A DNA stretch of 64,000 bases from Umbelopsis ramanniana AG (GCF_025399195.1 NW_026252128.1:124001-188000), one strand, 5' to 3'; shown: positions 1 through 11,246, counted from the first letter of the stretch. Numbers and translations: made by a program. Notes: generated by a model from the sequence alone, not told the origin.

Positions 1-45
1 GCTAAATTAAGCACCCCTCCCCCAATTGTGGGTATTTTGCGACAG

Positions 46-454
46 GGATGTCGCCTTTTGGATCAGACTGTAACGAAAGACCCAAGGACGAAGAAGATCT
101 AACTGAATTGTCGTTAGGAGCAACGCGCGCTCTTAAGGCGGTACATGGTACTTCGTTTGCTGCGGGACCCGTTTGTAAAATTATCTACCAGGTAAGAAAA
201 AAAAAAAAAAAAGGTCCAGAACCATGCACGCGATTGACTGAACCCCCACTTAGGCTTCTGGAGGATCATTGGATTGGACTTACGCTGTGGCCAATGTCAA
301 ATACTCATTTGCTGCTGAATTGCGTGATGTGGGTCAATATGGCTTCCTATTGCCGGAAAATCAGATTGTGCCCAGCGGAGAAGAAACGTTGGCCGCCGTG
401 TTATTTGCTGCTCAATTCATTAACGAACGAGAGAATGGTAATAAAGGCCATTGA
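46..454 (+). CDS. Zinc carboxypeptidase, M14A family, C-terminal part
   Basis: Only the last two exons are in the window: 46..191 and 254..454. An acceptor (TTTTGCGACAG) ends at 45, so the gene enters from the left. The intron 192..253 has GTAAGA and TTAG ends. The joined frame reads a typical end of pancreatic-type metallocarboxypeptidases: the [10 protein letters not shown] helix, the substrate-side motif [13 protein letters not shown] across the splice, and [10 protein letters not shown] followed by GQYGFLLP. The Glu of the ELRD motif is at the position of the catalytic general base (Glu270 of carboxypeptidase A). It is therefore likely active, unlike Ecm14-type pseudo-peptidases, which lack that residue. 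The HxxE zinc site lies outside the window. A secreted digestive or vacuolar role is inferred from the family; the N-terminal signal cannot be seen. Confidence 0.85.
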
Positions 455-897
455 TGGCGGGGTTAGGTTCCATCGATGTTTTGTTTCAGTGGACTAAGAC
501 TTTATCATTGCTGATCGGATAAGGGTCTATTTTTTTCGCTCAGCTCGACTTCTTTCAAAAAAAAAAAATTTATCCCGTCTTGACCCGAAACAAAGTTTCA
601 TCATCGCCCGCGTGGGTGAGCTGATTCCCACCCCACGTTTTGCGTTGGCCGGCCGGCATTCAAAAAAAATCCCCTCACAAATAAGCATATGAATTTCAAT
701 CACACATGTTAAAGGTTCAATTAATCATCTCTATATTTACAAAATGATAACGGAGGAGTTGTATACAGATGGGGGAGGGGGAAAAACCAATAGAGGGGAG
801 GGAGGACATATTAAATTTTTAAGGGAAAAAGTGTTCAATATACATAATGCTTTGAATGCAAGGTACTACAAAATGATGGAGTGGTGGTGATAAAAGT
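455..897. other. Convergent intergenic region
   Basis: This stretch separates the 3' ends of the carboxypeptidase (+) and the zinc-finger gene (-). It holds A/T homopolymer runs suited to 3' untranslated regions on both sides. I see no coding or structured element. Confidence 0.5.
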
Positions 898-1578
898 CTA
901 GTTGAAAGAAAGTAGGGAATGAATGGAGGGCAATGCATGTGTAGGCTTTTCAATGGAAGCAGGGACAGCAAAAGCAGAGGTTGATATAGAGAGAGGGGGG
1001 AGCACACGAGACGTGGCAGGGTTTTCAAGGATATCGGTCAGACGAGGCTCACCATGGGAATGAGGGCGAGCATACATGGGTTCAGACGACCTGCATTCAA
1101 GAATGCTCAACTTGCGAGGAGGTGTCAACATAGTACGGTGAGAAAGCACCGGTGAAGTATCTGGAGTGCGCAAATAGTCACTGTCAGAATCCGAGTTGTG
1201 TTCAAATGAACAGCTGGACAAAGCTGGGCTAGGAGGCAGCGAGTTGTTAGGAGTAGGTCGCTTGTTACTAACAGATCGCATGGCGGTTTGCTTTCTCTTC
1301 TTGGATCCATTGGCGGTATGGATACGAGCGTGGCGGGTCAACTCATCGGATCGAGAAAAACGCTTCTCACATCCAGGGAAAGTGCATGGATGGGGTTTCT
1401 CGCCGGTGTGGGTGCGAATATGACGAGTTTGATGTTCAAGACGATAAAAGCTCTTTGGGCACATTGTGCATTTGTAAGGTCTAGGCATGTTAGCCTTATC
1501 GACGGCAGGAATAGAGCGTTTAGGGATGGGTGTATTTTGAGCGAGGCTCAATAAGCCAGAAGCTGCTTGGTAGGCCAT
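898..1578 (-). CDS. MIG1: CreA/Mig1-type C2H2 zinc-finger carbon catabolite repressor
   Basis: This 226-residue protein has two adjacent C2H2 fingers at about residues 35-57 and 63-87. They carry the CreA/Mig1 signature: [25 protein letters not shown] and [15 protein letters not shown]. Proteins with this finger pair bind GC-rich SYGGRG sites and repress genes for alternative carbon sources when glucose is present. The finger residues RLEHQ and RSDELTR match the known DNA-reading helices. The tail is Ser/Pro-rich and ends in LPSIHSLL, as in other short CreA-like proteins. The frame stays open to 1638 but without an ATG. The first ATG is at 1578, about 63 bp below a TATA box, so I start there. 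The gene is intronless. Ascomycete CreA is about 400 residues, so this is a short form. Confidence 0.9.
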   Translation of the reverse strand: MAYQAASGLLSLAQNTPIPKRSIPAVDKANMPRPYKCTMCPKSFYRLEHQTRHIRTHTGEKPHPCTFPGCEKRFSRSDELTRHARIHTANGSKKRKQTAMRSVSNKRPTPNNSLPPSPALSSCSFEHNSDSDSDYLRTPDTSPVLSHRTMLTPPRKLSILECRSSEPMYARPHSHGEPRLTDILENPATSRVLPPLSISTSAFAVPASIEKPTHALPSIHSLLSFN

Positions 1579-1639
1579 GAGGGAAATAAAAGAGATAATA
1601 TGTAATGAATTGAAACAAAGGGTTTGGAGAGAAGCCAAC

Positions 1640-1648
1640 TTATATAAA
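1640..1648 (-). promoter_or_regulatory. TATA box of the Mig1-like gene
   Basis: On the minus strand the sequence reads TTTATATAA, about 63 bp upstream of the ATG at 1578. The leader in between is pyrimidine-rich. The same TATA-to-ATG spacing recurs at several other genes in this window. Confidence 0.55.
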
Positions 1649-2915
1649 AAAAAAAAAAATTACAGTCTGAGTAAAGAAATTTCTTTGATCGATAGGGAAA
1701 AATTTTGACAAGGACAATGGAAAGATAGCTGAGCCTGACAGCCAGCACGTGAACCTCCGAGGGTTGTCCCTGTGCGTGGGGGGAGAGGCTTGGTAAGCTC
1801 ATTTTCTTCACCTCTCCACACGTGGACCCGGAGATACCGTTCAGATATGGGTCACTATTATTATTTTATACACTGACTTTTGCGATCGCCGCCCAATCGT
1901 ACGCTGTTGCTTTAAAATGGAGATTCCGCGCTGTCAATCGGAAACTAATTTCTTTGCCAAATCCCCCCGATTTTATCATCATACACCACTGCTCTGATAT
2001 GCTACTGGCCGATAAAAAAAAAATTTTTTTTGGTCTTTCTCTCCAGAAAAACATCGAATGGAAAATGCGGGACGAGGCTTCTCCTTATTTCCCCGTAAAG
2101 GCAGTTTCGAGTTTTCTCCACTTGCACAAGAGGAAATGGGCGTGTGCTTCTTGCCTAATTCATGACGGAATAATTCTAAAATGTCACGCTGGAGACAGCT
2201 TCTGGGGTGGGAAACCCAACCACTTTTAAAAAAAAGCAGGGAATAAAGTAAAATAAAATAAAAAAAAGGAAGAAAATGGCGTGCGTGGGCCGCCAGATAG
2301 CCGCTATGCCTTTGGTTCGATGGCGCCGGTATGTTAAAACAGGGTTTGTATCACGGTGCGGTGGATGTGGGGTAAGGTTTTTTTGTCTGATAGCGTTGCC
2401 TATCGTACCATGGCCTTTCCATCTGCCCCTATCAGCCCTTTGATCCCACTCTCCCCGCGGCCTGCCTTCTCGCCTTGTTCGCCAAGAGAGACCATCTTTC
2501 TGTCACCCTGACGCTCAGGTACCGGGAGCCCAAAAAAGTGCGGTGACAATTCGGGACTTGATTCACTCCGGAAAGAAATAAAAACAGCGATTGGCTAATC
2601 GATAACCATCATAATGATGATGATGTGTCTTTGATCAAAATCATACAGAAGCCATTATAACGTTAGGTCTCAGCTTGCCACATCAATCTACCTAGAGATT
2701 TGGACGCCGTCCATTCCAACGTCGTGGCCATGGTCACGAGGCCGCATGGGGTCGTGGCAAGCGGTGTTCTCTGTATCCCACAACTCTATCAGAGCCCACG
2801 TTCCCAGCCTGGTAATTTCTCCCAATGACATCCCGTCGGGTCTTTTTTTTACACACAGATACTGTTTCTCCTTAAGGGACCCTTCGCCACACTTCCGTCG
2901 AATTTGACCGGCGTT

Positions 2916-2936
2916 CAGCTTGTGTTTTACAAGCTG
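2916..2936. repeat. Short perfect inverted repeat
   Basis: CAGCTTGT and its exact complement ACAAGCTG flank a five-base spacer, giving an 8-bp stem. It lies in non-coding DNA between the Mig1-like gene and the DMT gene. Its role is unknown and it could be chance. Confidence 0.35.
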
Positions 2937-3392
2937 GCGTCATTTGCCCTTAGCAAACAGTATCTACGAATAATAGAGAGTACCCATAGTTCATCAGCTC
3001 TATGAATTCTTCCACTTGCTGTTGTCTCCATTGTACCCCACATTTACATTCAATTTATATATGAAAAACCAGTCAAAGAATTACTTGGCAGATTGTCAGC
3101 TGAATGGCTTACCATAGCATAGCTTAAAAGATAAAGGGTTCCCTAATGAGCGATAGAAATTTATTGCATTTTGGCTTGCTTATCTGAAAACTTGCCATTT
3201 TGGGCATTTCATTTAATGGAACTTGATTCCCTATCTCTACGCTCGGTTCTTCAAGCTTCACCCGTCAGCCTATCTGATGAGGGTTGTATTCCCATCGGGT
3301 TGGTTAGGCAAGTCAGTTCAGCGAATGCCCTAAGAATGAATACTTTTTTATTATGTACAGTTGACAAATGGGTCTTATCGGAACACTTCCTT

Positions 3393-4952
3393 CTAGTGAG
3401 AACCTCCCTTTTGGCCTCTACCACCTAGTGTAAACATCAGCACACAGCCAACCACCATCACGCTTCCCCATCCTTTCCAAACTGTAAAACATTGAGCGGA
3501 ATCGCTGCTGCAGTACCAAAAGTGGCTCAATCCGAACACTAGAATGGCTCTTAGACCCTGTAGAATGCCGGTGGCAACCTAAAAATGGGCAAAACAGATT
3601 AAACATTGAGCTTCCAATACTACCGGTCGTATCCCCCCCCCACATTGACTTACGTTGCCTGTTCGCCCGATTAACTCATAATAATTCCAGGCATGCGTGG
3701 CGCTAGCGAGAATAAGAAGCGCGTACATGCCAGCGACAGATTGCATGGAAACGTCGGGATGAACATGGATGAGTTCATCGAATCGAGGTACGGTGTAAAC
3801 CATGATCCAGATGACGGAAAGCACGGTACAGTACGCTCCAACATAGGAACACACTCGAATGGGAGAGGGTCCAGGAACTTGCTGAGAAAGAATGTGATCG
3901 GAAAAAACGTAGACGCACGCTAAAACGATGCCATGATACTCTGTTAGTGAAGAGATCACAGCTTTTTCTACTCTAATTAAACTTACAATAGAAGAATGTG
4001 CCACTCAGAGTAACGATCATGCCAAAAATTAAGAGCGGAGCAGATGTAGCTATCAGAGGAAAAAGTTTCCGGCATAAATTTAGATAACTGTTTCCATAGC
4101 TGACCACCACTCAATGAACTTACCATCCCCCTGAGAAGTGTTACCCATAGCACTAATGGCCAATCCAACACTTGTGCCCATGATAGCCACCCATTGTGTT
4201 GGCGTCAATGTTCTTCCCATAGTAAAGTAACTGAGGATGGCACACCAAATCACAACGCTGCTATAAATAACTTGATACATCTTAAAAGAGACATGAGTTT
4301 ATGTTTTGGATCTTGGCTTAGCTTAGTGCTGACACCCTTCATGCAAGAACAAAAGAATCTTACCCCACTTCCAACAAGATAAAATCCAACACTGACGGTA
4401 AAGTTGGCAACCACCTCTACGATGGCAAGCTTGAAGATAGATTTATGATGAATAGGACCTTCTTGTGATGATTTGGATTTGTGCTCTGGATCATCCTCCA
4501 TCCCATTTTCAGTGATATCGGCTGTCGCTATAATCGTCATACCATGACCCTAAGGTTCTCCAAATCAGTCGACTGCATAACCATGCAAAAAGGACCATCC
4601 ATCTCTTAAGAACATACCTCGATGGAATCATCCTCTGACTTGGTAGGTAGCTTGGTATAGACTTGTTTCCTTGAATTCATGATAGGTAGCAATAGACCTA
4701 CCCAGATCATACCAAAATACTGAGCAACCTGAGTAAAGTAGCTGCTTCCAGCTTTAGTTGGGCAATGTTATTTTTGATCTATAGCATACGCTGGCAATTT
4801 TACAAAAGGCTGTACTCACTTGCAGCACCTGAATAAAACAACCATTGAGCACCAAGTGTCTGACACAGGCCGCTTAGAAGGAAGAACACTTGATGGCCTA
4901 GGATGTACAGTCGATCCGATAGTTCTGATGGTGGTAATGCTGCCGCCGTCAT
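3393..4952 (-). CDS. DMT-superfamily membrane transporter (SLC35/EamA-like)
   Basis: Seven exons (complement of 3393..3578, 3654..3919, 3987..4049, 4124..4280, 4364..4549, 4618..4751, 4820..4952) give 375 residues with canonical GT-AG introns and consistent phases. The start is MTAAALPPSELSDRLY, directly before a hydrophobic segment. About nine or ten membrane helices are visible, with a hydrophilic loop near residues 80-120 (Lys/Glu/Asp-rich). Helix-end motifs such as YQVIYSSVVIW, GRTLTPTQWVAI and GILQGLRAILVFGLSH resemble nucleotide-sugar and other SLC35/EamA carriers, which swap a solute across Golgi, ER or vacuolar membranes. The substrate cannot be named. The family call is fairly firm; the subfamily is open. 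An ATG-started frame of 121 codons at 5119..5484 on the other strand upstream looks spurious. Confidence 0.75.
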
Positions 4953-6270
4953 CTTGCTTGGTACAGACAAGAGAAACTAATGGTGAAAAGGGGCTAAGAA
5001 GATCTAGATGGGACAACTGCCAAGTGAGAGTTCCTTTGAATGGAAAAATTGGAAGTGGCCGACAGAAATTCCACTTTATTAAGGATGGGCTTAAAGAGTC
5101 ACGTTTTACGTTCCGAAAATGGGCATTCAATATGTTGGTTACCATCAACAGGATGGCTTCAACAAAGAATCTGTAAGAACTCGCGAGCTTATGGTCAACG
5201 ATATGGTAAAGCCACTGCTAGAAGCTTTGATCCTTCTCATGAAGAAAGATATTTTACTTCTCCAAGTTTATATATTAAATCCCATTATTTATTTGAAACA
5301 AGGGCTGCTGGCATTTGTTCTTTTGGTTCCTTTATTTTTATCTTGTGCAATCCTGCGGTGCAGGCGGGTATCGTCTCTTTTTAAATGCTTTTACACGGAA
5401 AAAATGATTTACCGTCAAGTTATCTTGAGTGTTCGCTCTACTGTGATTGACGATTGCTTATTTACAAATATACATTTCGAATAAAAAAAAAAATGTAATA
5501 AGCATTATATCCTTTCTATTGTTCAAGACGAAAAACCTACAGTACACATGTATTTATTTAATTTACTGAAACTTTTATTCCTTCCGTCCATAGCACAAAT
5601 CATTGTCTGACAATTTTACTTTTGTAATTGCTGATGAAATTGATGCACATTTCTATATCTTTAATACCAACAGTGTATACAAGCGAAAACCATCTACTTT
5701 TCCCTTGATACCCCATATTTTTGAATAAATTCGCATTTCTTCCCATTGACGCAGTTTCTGCTCACCTTGCTTTTCAATCACCTTTTATGGCACCAAACTG
5801 ATTATACAATATTGATATTGCCACAGAAAGAACAGAAATGCCATCCGGCAATACCGCATTGGCAAGGCTATTGCAAAGGTCACATTGTTAGCTTTCCTTA
5901 CTCTGTACAATTGCTCGGCGTCCAATATCTGGATAAAATTTCCAAAATAAAAAAATTTACTGCAGAAAACCCAACCTAGCCTCATTATCATCACAGCCTC
6001 ATCACCTTCATAATGGCTTGGTCTTTCTTTGGAGTCAATAGAACATGTCATAGGCCTTAACAAGATTGGACCATGTCAAGACGGATAAATTTTCTACGTA
6101 CGTGCGGAGTCACGGACCGCCCGACCGTTGTCTGACCCCACAAAGACACACGCCAAATAAACATACGCATAAATTGAAGAAACGAGCAGGTACAAAATTT
6201 CTTGTTAATTGGATACAAACACGCTGATATCATGGTTTTCTATCTATATAAGTAGTAAGGATTTTTGGCT
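4953..6270. other. AT-rich intergenic region
   Basis: This 1.3-kb stretch lies between the DMT transporter start and the cytochrome b5 stop. It should contain the DMT promoter and the b5 3' end. An ATG frame at 5119..5484 has a hydrophobic middle but no recognisable family, no flanking splice pattern and A/T-biased codons. A minus-strand frame at about 5785..6063 lacks an ATG at its start. I do not call either as a gene. Confidence 0.45.
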
Positions 6271-7155
6271 CTAAGCACGTTGAGCACTGGTGTACTTGTA
6301 GGCAAGATAACCAAGAACAGCCAAGATTGGAATGACGACACGCAAAGCACTGTAAGCAAGGAAAGAAGAAAACATTAATGTTTACAATTCTGCTAACGGA
6401 AAGTCAAACGTATTTGCATCGAACTTACGAGCCGGTGGAAGAAGATTCGGAAGCAGCAGGAGCACGAGCGATGGGAGTCTTCTTAACGTCCTTCTTGGAC
6501 TTTTTTTGTTTTTTTGTTTTTTTGGAAAAAAAGGTGGGGTAGATAAGTCGCAGGAACTAAATATCGAGACAGGTACATTTCATTCAACTTACGGCTTCGT
6601 CCAATTCAGCAACATAGTACTTCTCAAGAATTTCACGGGCTTCATCAGAGTGGCCAATGTCCTCGAAAGCCTCGGTAGCGTCCTTGCCTAGAAAGGAGAA
6701 TTTGGGTTTAGTTAATCCTTATTGTTTCGTTTTCCGCACACAATAGAAGAAAGAAATGGCGTAGAAAGGCATATAAAGCCAAAGGAAACAAAGAAAGGTC
6801 GAGACTATAACTTACCGGCTTCATCGAGAAGAACCTCTTCACCTATAGCATTAAAAGGGGTGGGGTAAAAACAAAAAAGGAGTGGGATGCTCTCGGTCAA
6901 TAACTGCAAAGAAGCGCGATACGGTTTAACTGCACACAAGATCAATCAAGCCTACCTCCAGGGTGCTATTAAAAACGAGTATTCGGTTTAAAAATTGTGT
7001 ATAGGCAAGATGACAAGCAACAGAACGAGAATGCCACGACTTACTTCTTCAATGAAGCTGGTCACATTGTAGACCTTGTTGTGAATAGCGACATAAATGT
7101 CCTTCTTCTGGCTGTGTTCAGCAAGTTGAGCGAGAGAGAAAGTAGTAGTAGCCAT
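6271..7155 (-). CDS. CYB5: Cytochrome b5, tail-anchored
   Basis: Six exons (complement of 6271..6349, 6429..6499, 6593..6687, 6816..6842, 6956..6965, 7045..7155) encode 130 residues. Cytochrome b5 passes electrons to fatty-acid desaturases, sterol enzymes and P450s at the ER. The haem-binding HPGG motif (residues 38-41) is intact after splicing, and the second haem His sits in [18 protein letters not shown] Lys/Ala/Ser linker leads to one C-terminal membrane helix ([16 protein letters not shown]) and a short basic tail, the usual tail anchor. The start [19 protein letters not shown] N-terminus ([11 protein letters not shown]) fits the family. HPG is encoded by a 10-nt exon and the next exon has only 27 nt. 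It shares a 215-bp divergent promoter with MID1. Confidence 0.93.
6956..6965 (-). other. 10-nt internal microexon of cytochrome b5
   Basis: The exon CACCCTGGAG is bounded by AG (from CT at 6966-6967) and GTAGGC (from 6950-6955). It supplies His-Pro-Gly and the first base of the next Gly, so it carries an axial haem ligand. Skipping it removes HPG and shifts the frame. Confidence 0.85.
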
Positions 7156-7370
7156 TGCAAGTAAGTTGAGATGACAAGAGTGGGGGTGAGTGGTAAAGAA
7201 GAGAAGCTAGGTGAAAACAACACAGATTGGCTGACATTTGATTTCACCAACTGCGTGCGTCGGACCCGAATTATCCGCAGCCAATCAAATTGTCCATAGA
7301 CTGGCTTGAGTTTGCCTGCCTTTTGGGATTTTTTTCACTGCCTTCCTCACGCAACCGACCACTGACGATC

Positions 7371-9176
7371 ATGCAGCCCATGTTATTGCTTGGGTTGCCC
7401 TTTCTACTTTTTTTCCCATGCATCACATCCGCGCAGAATTCTGTCACAGTAGCCTTAAATAACTCTCAAATCGTGAACAATGTCCTTCCATCCGGCGGCA
7501 TTCAGCACTACTTTTTTGATTCAAACTCTCAGGTTCAACAACCTACTGTTGCTATACCATTCATAACTACAGCTGCCACTCCACATGCATCAACCTCAAT
7601 AGCGTCCTCAGCTTCAGTTTTACCTACAGCCTCAGTAGCTTTGCATGCTCGACGTTTGTTGCCTCGTGCTGGCAGCATTGCCGCCATCTATCTTACCGTC
7701 ACTGTTTGCTCGCAGCCACAGCCACCTTCCAGCTATGAAGGATTTGTCCCTCCTTTGCAGGTGTTTGTGTCCACTACTTCTACCAACTCTCTGCCAGGAC
7801 CCAATGTACCAGAAACGTCTCCCCTCAATACCACTTATTCTGGATTTACATCCTGGAATTCAACTTTATCTCCAACCACTCAACTGTGGGTTGGTGTTTC
7901 CGCTCCCGCTCTTGCCAATGGATGGACTGGCAATTGGACCTACCAAATTGGCACTTCAACCATTGGTATGTCTTATCACACAGTGTTCATCCTCATTTTT
8001 TTTTTCACCGAAGCTAATCTGTCTGTGTCCAGCCCCTATGCACGAACTCTTGATTCCGAGCTCGGACGATTCGATAGCTTATATGACATTGGACGATTCG
8101 GATAATAATAATGCGCTTTTCCTCACCAGCTCTTATCAAGGGAGCCAGGCACCTAATTTCACTGTCTTAATCACCACCAACCCACCACAAGAGCTGGCTT
8201 ATTCCATTTGTGCCGCGCAGAAATTTGTGCAATCTCATCCTGTCAACTATACCATGACCGCACGAGGTCCTTTCAACGCTACCCGACAGCAAGCTTATGT
8301 GTCTGGACTATCGCCAGCTACCCGATACACGGCTTACTTAATGCAACCTCGTTCAAATAATCTTCCCGCTGCATACGGTCCGCCTATTTCATTCAGTACT
8401 AAATCAGGTATGTATGGGCAAGCCAATTCAAAGGCGAGAGAGCAGTATAGTTCGGTTGTTTAATCAAACCATCCTATCTTTACTTCACTTTAGAGCTCAA
8501 CTGTAGATTGATCTATGGTCTCTCTTTCTGCGATCAAGTAGCCTACAGCGTAGCTACTAATCCTAACGACCCCGGAGCGGATATTTGGAACTTAACCCAG
8601 AGTTATGATCAAAATGCGGTTCAGGTGTTTCAACCCTTCGCCACTGCACTATCACAGTTCAACTGCGACACGACGCAATATTCTCTTGTTCGCAATTGTA
8701 CTGACTGCTACAATGATTATAAAAATTGGATGTGCTCGGTTTTGATTCCTCGCTGTACCACGCCTAGCCCTTTCAACCAAGAAAATGACATGAACGACGG
8801 CCCATCTCAGGCTCTTCATGAAGTGCCTTTCAACCAGTCTCGCAACCCGTGGATAGATTCCACCTACTCACCGAACCAATGGACTGAATTACTCCCTTGC
8901 GTTGATTTGTGCTATCGAGTGGTTCAGAGTTGTCCTCCGTTCATGCAGTTCAATTGCCCATCGGGAGACATTGCCACGTCGCAATATGGATACTGGCAAA
9001 CAGGAACGGCGTCTCAAAATGGCACCAACGTAGTATTCGATATCAATAACCCAACTTGCAATAGAATGGGTCTGAATACCTCATTGTTGGTGCTCAGTGG
9101 CGCTTTGCCGTCATTATCCATTCCATCTTCATTCTATGCTTTCACTGTGCTTGCCACCATTTGCTTGTTTATTTAA
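7371..9176 (+). CDS. MID1: Mid1-like stretch-activated Ca2+ channel subunit
   Basis: Three exons (7371..7965, 8033..8407, 8494..9176) give 550 residues. Mid1 is the glycosylated partner of the Cch1 channel and is needed for high-affinity calcium uptake during mating, ER stress and wall stress. The first ATG opens a clear signal peptide (MQPMLLLGLPFLLFFPC, cleavage near TSAQN). The frame is open to 7290 but has no ATG there. Many N-glycosylation sequons follow. The C-terminal third has the family's cysteine-rich block: LSFCDQVAYSV, NCTDCYNDYKNWMCSV, IPRC, CVDLCYRVVQSCP, FNCP. A C-terminal hydrophobic segment ends the protein and may be a GPI or membrane anchor. No Cch1 gene is in the window. 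Confidence 0.88.
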
Positions 9177-9390
9177 ACTTCATCATACCCAACCCTTTGT
9201 TTCTTCTCACTCAATTGTATATTATCGCAATCTGTCCCTTTGGAGACCTCCGTCCACTTTTTTATAATTTGATCATCAATTAAACAAAATCGTAGATTAC
9301 ACCGTAATTCATCCACGCCTGTTTGTCATGTATATCGACAACTCTATTGACCAAAAATTACACTACGCTTTTCTAAAAAAAAAAGAAGGT

Positions 9391-10743
9391 CTATTTCGTC
9401 TTTTGCTTTTTGTTGCGGTACTTTTCCTTCTTCACTTCGTCGGAATCGCAGCGCTGCATGTCCAGCACCTTGACATAGTTGGCCATCTTGTGCTCCCGTC
9501 CACCTCCAAGAACAATATCAGCTGCAGGCAATCTGGAGATTCCTTGACTCCGGAGCGTACCGACGGTTGAGGTTTGGAAAGGTATGGTATCCACATCTCG
9601 CAAGAGTGTTTGATACATCATGGCTTTGGTCATATACTCATACCACTGTTCATGCAAGTGCTTCCATAATTTGAATGGGCTCGCCACACCAGCCGTGGTA
9701 TGACCGTCACTTGCATACTGCCAATCCAGACCCTTAAATTCACAGTCGTACAAGACAAGCGGTAAGTCGCTGGCCATAATGTATTCAGGTCGGGAGGGTA
9801 TCTTTTGCACATCCAATAGATCTCGAACGACCTCTGGATCCTCTAATCCTTGTCCAGCAAGGAACAAAACCGACATCATACATCGAACTTGGTGCCACAA
9901 AAACGCCGTTCCTTTCAATTCCAGTTCGTACATTTGCATACTGGGCGATTGCGTGATATCTTGCACTGGGCGAATGTCGACAGAGAGGACGGTTCGTTCA
10001 TAGTTTTGAATGTTTTTGGAGGGGTCAAGTTTGCAGAAGTTGCGGAAATCATGGGCTCCAATTAAGTAGGAAGCGGCTTTTCGCATACCATCGAGGTCTA
10101 AATCTCCTTTGACGAAAAAGTACTTGTAAGTGCGCGAGACACAATCAAATCGAGCATTGAAGTCTTGAGGTGCTGCACTCCAGGCCACTACCCTTATATC
10201 CTTGGGAAGGATGCGGTTCAACGTGTCGATGTAAGGGATCTCCTGATAATCCGTGCTATCCCCTTCCTTTGGTTGATTACTTCGAACATTCAATCCAATG
10301 ACTTGACCAAGTCCACTGACTCCTTTGTCCGTACGACCACATCGGGAATAATTGCATTTTTCTGGACTCTCTATCAGTTTAGCTGTCATGAGGGCCTTAA
10401 ACACAGCGCCTTCCACAGTAGGTACGTCTTTTTCGTTTCCTTGAGCAGCAAATCCCGAGTATGGCCAGCCGAAATAGGCTACTTTGAAAGCGACGGATCG
10501 CTGTGAGTATTTGGACATATCAAACGGCCGTGATTTTCTTTGTGACTTCTTTGACGACGGTGCATTGGCTTGATCTGCGGTGGACGACTTGACCGGACTG
10601 CTGCTAGATTCTAGGGAGAGAATGCGTTGAACCAATTGTTCATGACTCCAATCTTTGTATTTTGTTTCTGACATTAGATAGCGATTGACGTGTAGGCGAG
10701 ATATGGGTGACAATGAACAAATTCGACGGACTGTCTTGAGCAT
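9391..10743 (-). CDS. PUS3: tRNA pseudouridine(38/39) synthase
   Basis: This single-exon gene encodes 450 residues. Pus3/Deg1 isomerises uridines 38 and 39 of the tRNA anticodon arm. The TruA-family fold is clear: VAYFGWPYSGFAAQ, then the catalytic loop CGRTDKGVSGLGQ with the nucleophilic Asp at residue 139, NARFDCVSRTYKYFF, GAHDFRNFCKLD and GTAFLWHQVRCM. These RTYKYFF and FRNFCK forms fit Pus3 rather than Pus1. I start at the first ATG (10743); a second in-frame ATG lies at residue 24 (MSETKYKDW). The basic N-terminus before it could allow a mitochondrial form, which is inference. The C-terminus ends in a Lys-rich tail. It is divergent from FMP27. Confidence 0.93.
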   Translation of the reverse strand: MLKTVRRICSLSPISRLHVNRYLMSETKYKDWSHEQLVQRILSLESSSSPVKSSTADQANAPSSKKSQRKSRPFDMSKYSQRSVAFKVAYFGWPYSGFAAQGNEKDVPTVEGAVFKALMTAKLIESPEKCNYSRCGRTDKGVSGLGQVIGLNVRSNQPKEGDSTDYQEIPYIDTLNRILPKDIRVVAWSAAPQDFNARFDCVSRTYKYFFVKGDLDLDGMRKAASYLIGAHDFRNFCKLDPSKNIQNYERTVLSVDIRPVQDITQSPSMQMYELELKGTAFLWHQVRCMMSVLFLAGQGLEDPEVVRDLLDVQKIPSRPEYIMASDLPLVLYDCEFKGLDWQYASDGHTTAGVASPFKLWKHLHEQWYEYMTKAMMYQTLLRDVDTIPFQTSTVGTLRSQGISRLPAADIVLGGGREHKMANYVKVLDMQRCDSDEVKKEKYRNKKQKTK

Positions 10744-11246
10744 TCGCTCCTCTGCTGCGTTATTCAAACTGAGGGTTCAGCCAAAAATTCAAACATTTTT
10801 CTTTCTCTGCTTGAACACTTTGGCAGTCACGCTCAAGGGCTCGCTCGCAGTGCGCGTAATTTAAAACGATGCAGGGTTCGCAAAGCGTTGAAGAGAAAGA
10901 CAATGCTACTGTGGTCAGTCAATGAACTTACAGCGAACACATTTTACAAAAGGGCTGATAAATACTCTCATTGAGCACTATGTGTAAATGGCTCATGGCA
11001 GGCTAGTTAACAATGGGAAAAAGGACTTGTTGCAGTGATGAAACCAGTGTTGCAGCCACAGGTTTTTGTTGTTTAAAAGGGATGCTATCGTGGACACCTT
11101 CGCTCACAGAAGCAAAGACAATCATGCTTAACTTCTGCTTTTGGTCGCCCAACACACTCATTAAGCTCCGCGCCTGGTATCATGGTAATGAAATTTTTCC
11201 AGTGCCGATTTGGCTGGCAAAACGTATCTTGGTTCGAAGCAGCTCA
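10744..11246. promoter_or_regulatory. Divergent promoter of PUS3 and FMP27
   Basis: About 500 bp separates the chosen starts. The FMP27 frame is already open from an ATG at 11013, so up to 234 bp of this stretch could be coding. The PUS3-proximal half is non-coding, with no strong element that I recognise. Confidence 0.4.

Larger units (their letters stand above)
1579..3392. promoter_or_regulatory. Long upstream region of the Mig1-like gene
   Basis: About 1.8 kb without a convincing gene lies between the repressor start (1578, minus strand) and the end of the DMT transporter (3393). It is one of the largest gaps in the window. The repressor-proximal 1 kb holds many matches to the CreA/Mig1 core SYGGRG or its complement (for example 1776-1781, 1814-1819, 1828-1833, 2202-2207, 2367-2372, 2566-2571). 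Open frames here start without ATG and show no recognisable protein. A small perfect hairpin lies at 2916-2936. Autoregulation is an inference. Confidence 0.4.

Noticed and set aside
898-1638. Longer N-terminus for the Mig1-like repressor
   Set aside because: The extension has no ATG and begins next to the TATA box, so it cannot be transcribed leader plus coding sequence.
1822-2229. 135-codon frame upstream of the Mig1-like gene
   Set aside because: It does not begin with ATG, contains A-run-derived Lys stretches and overlaps a probable promoter.
5119-5484. 121-codon ATG frame upstream of the DMT transporter
   Set aside because: AT-rich sequence, a hydrophobic run explained by T-rich codons, no family resemblance and no splice context.
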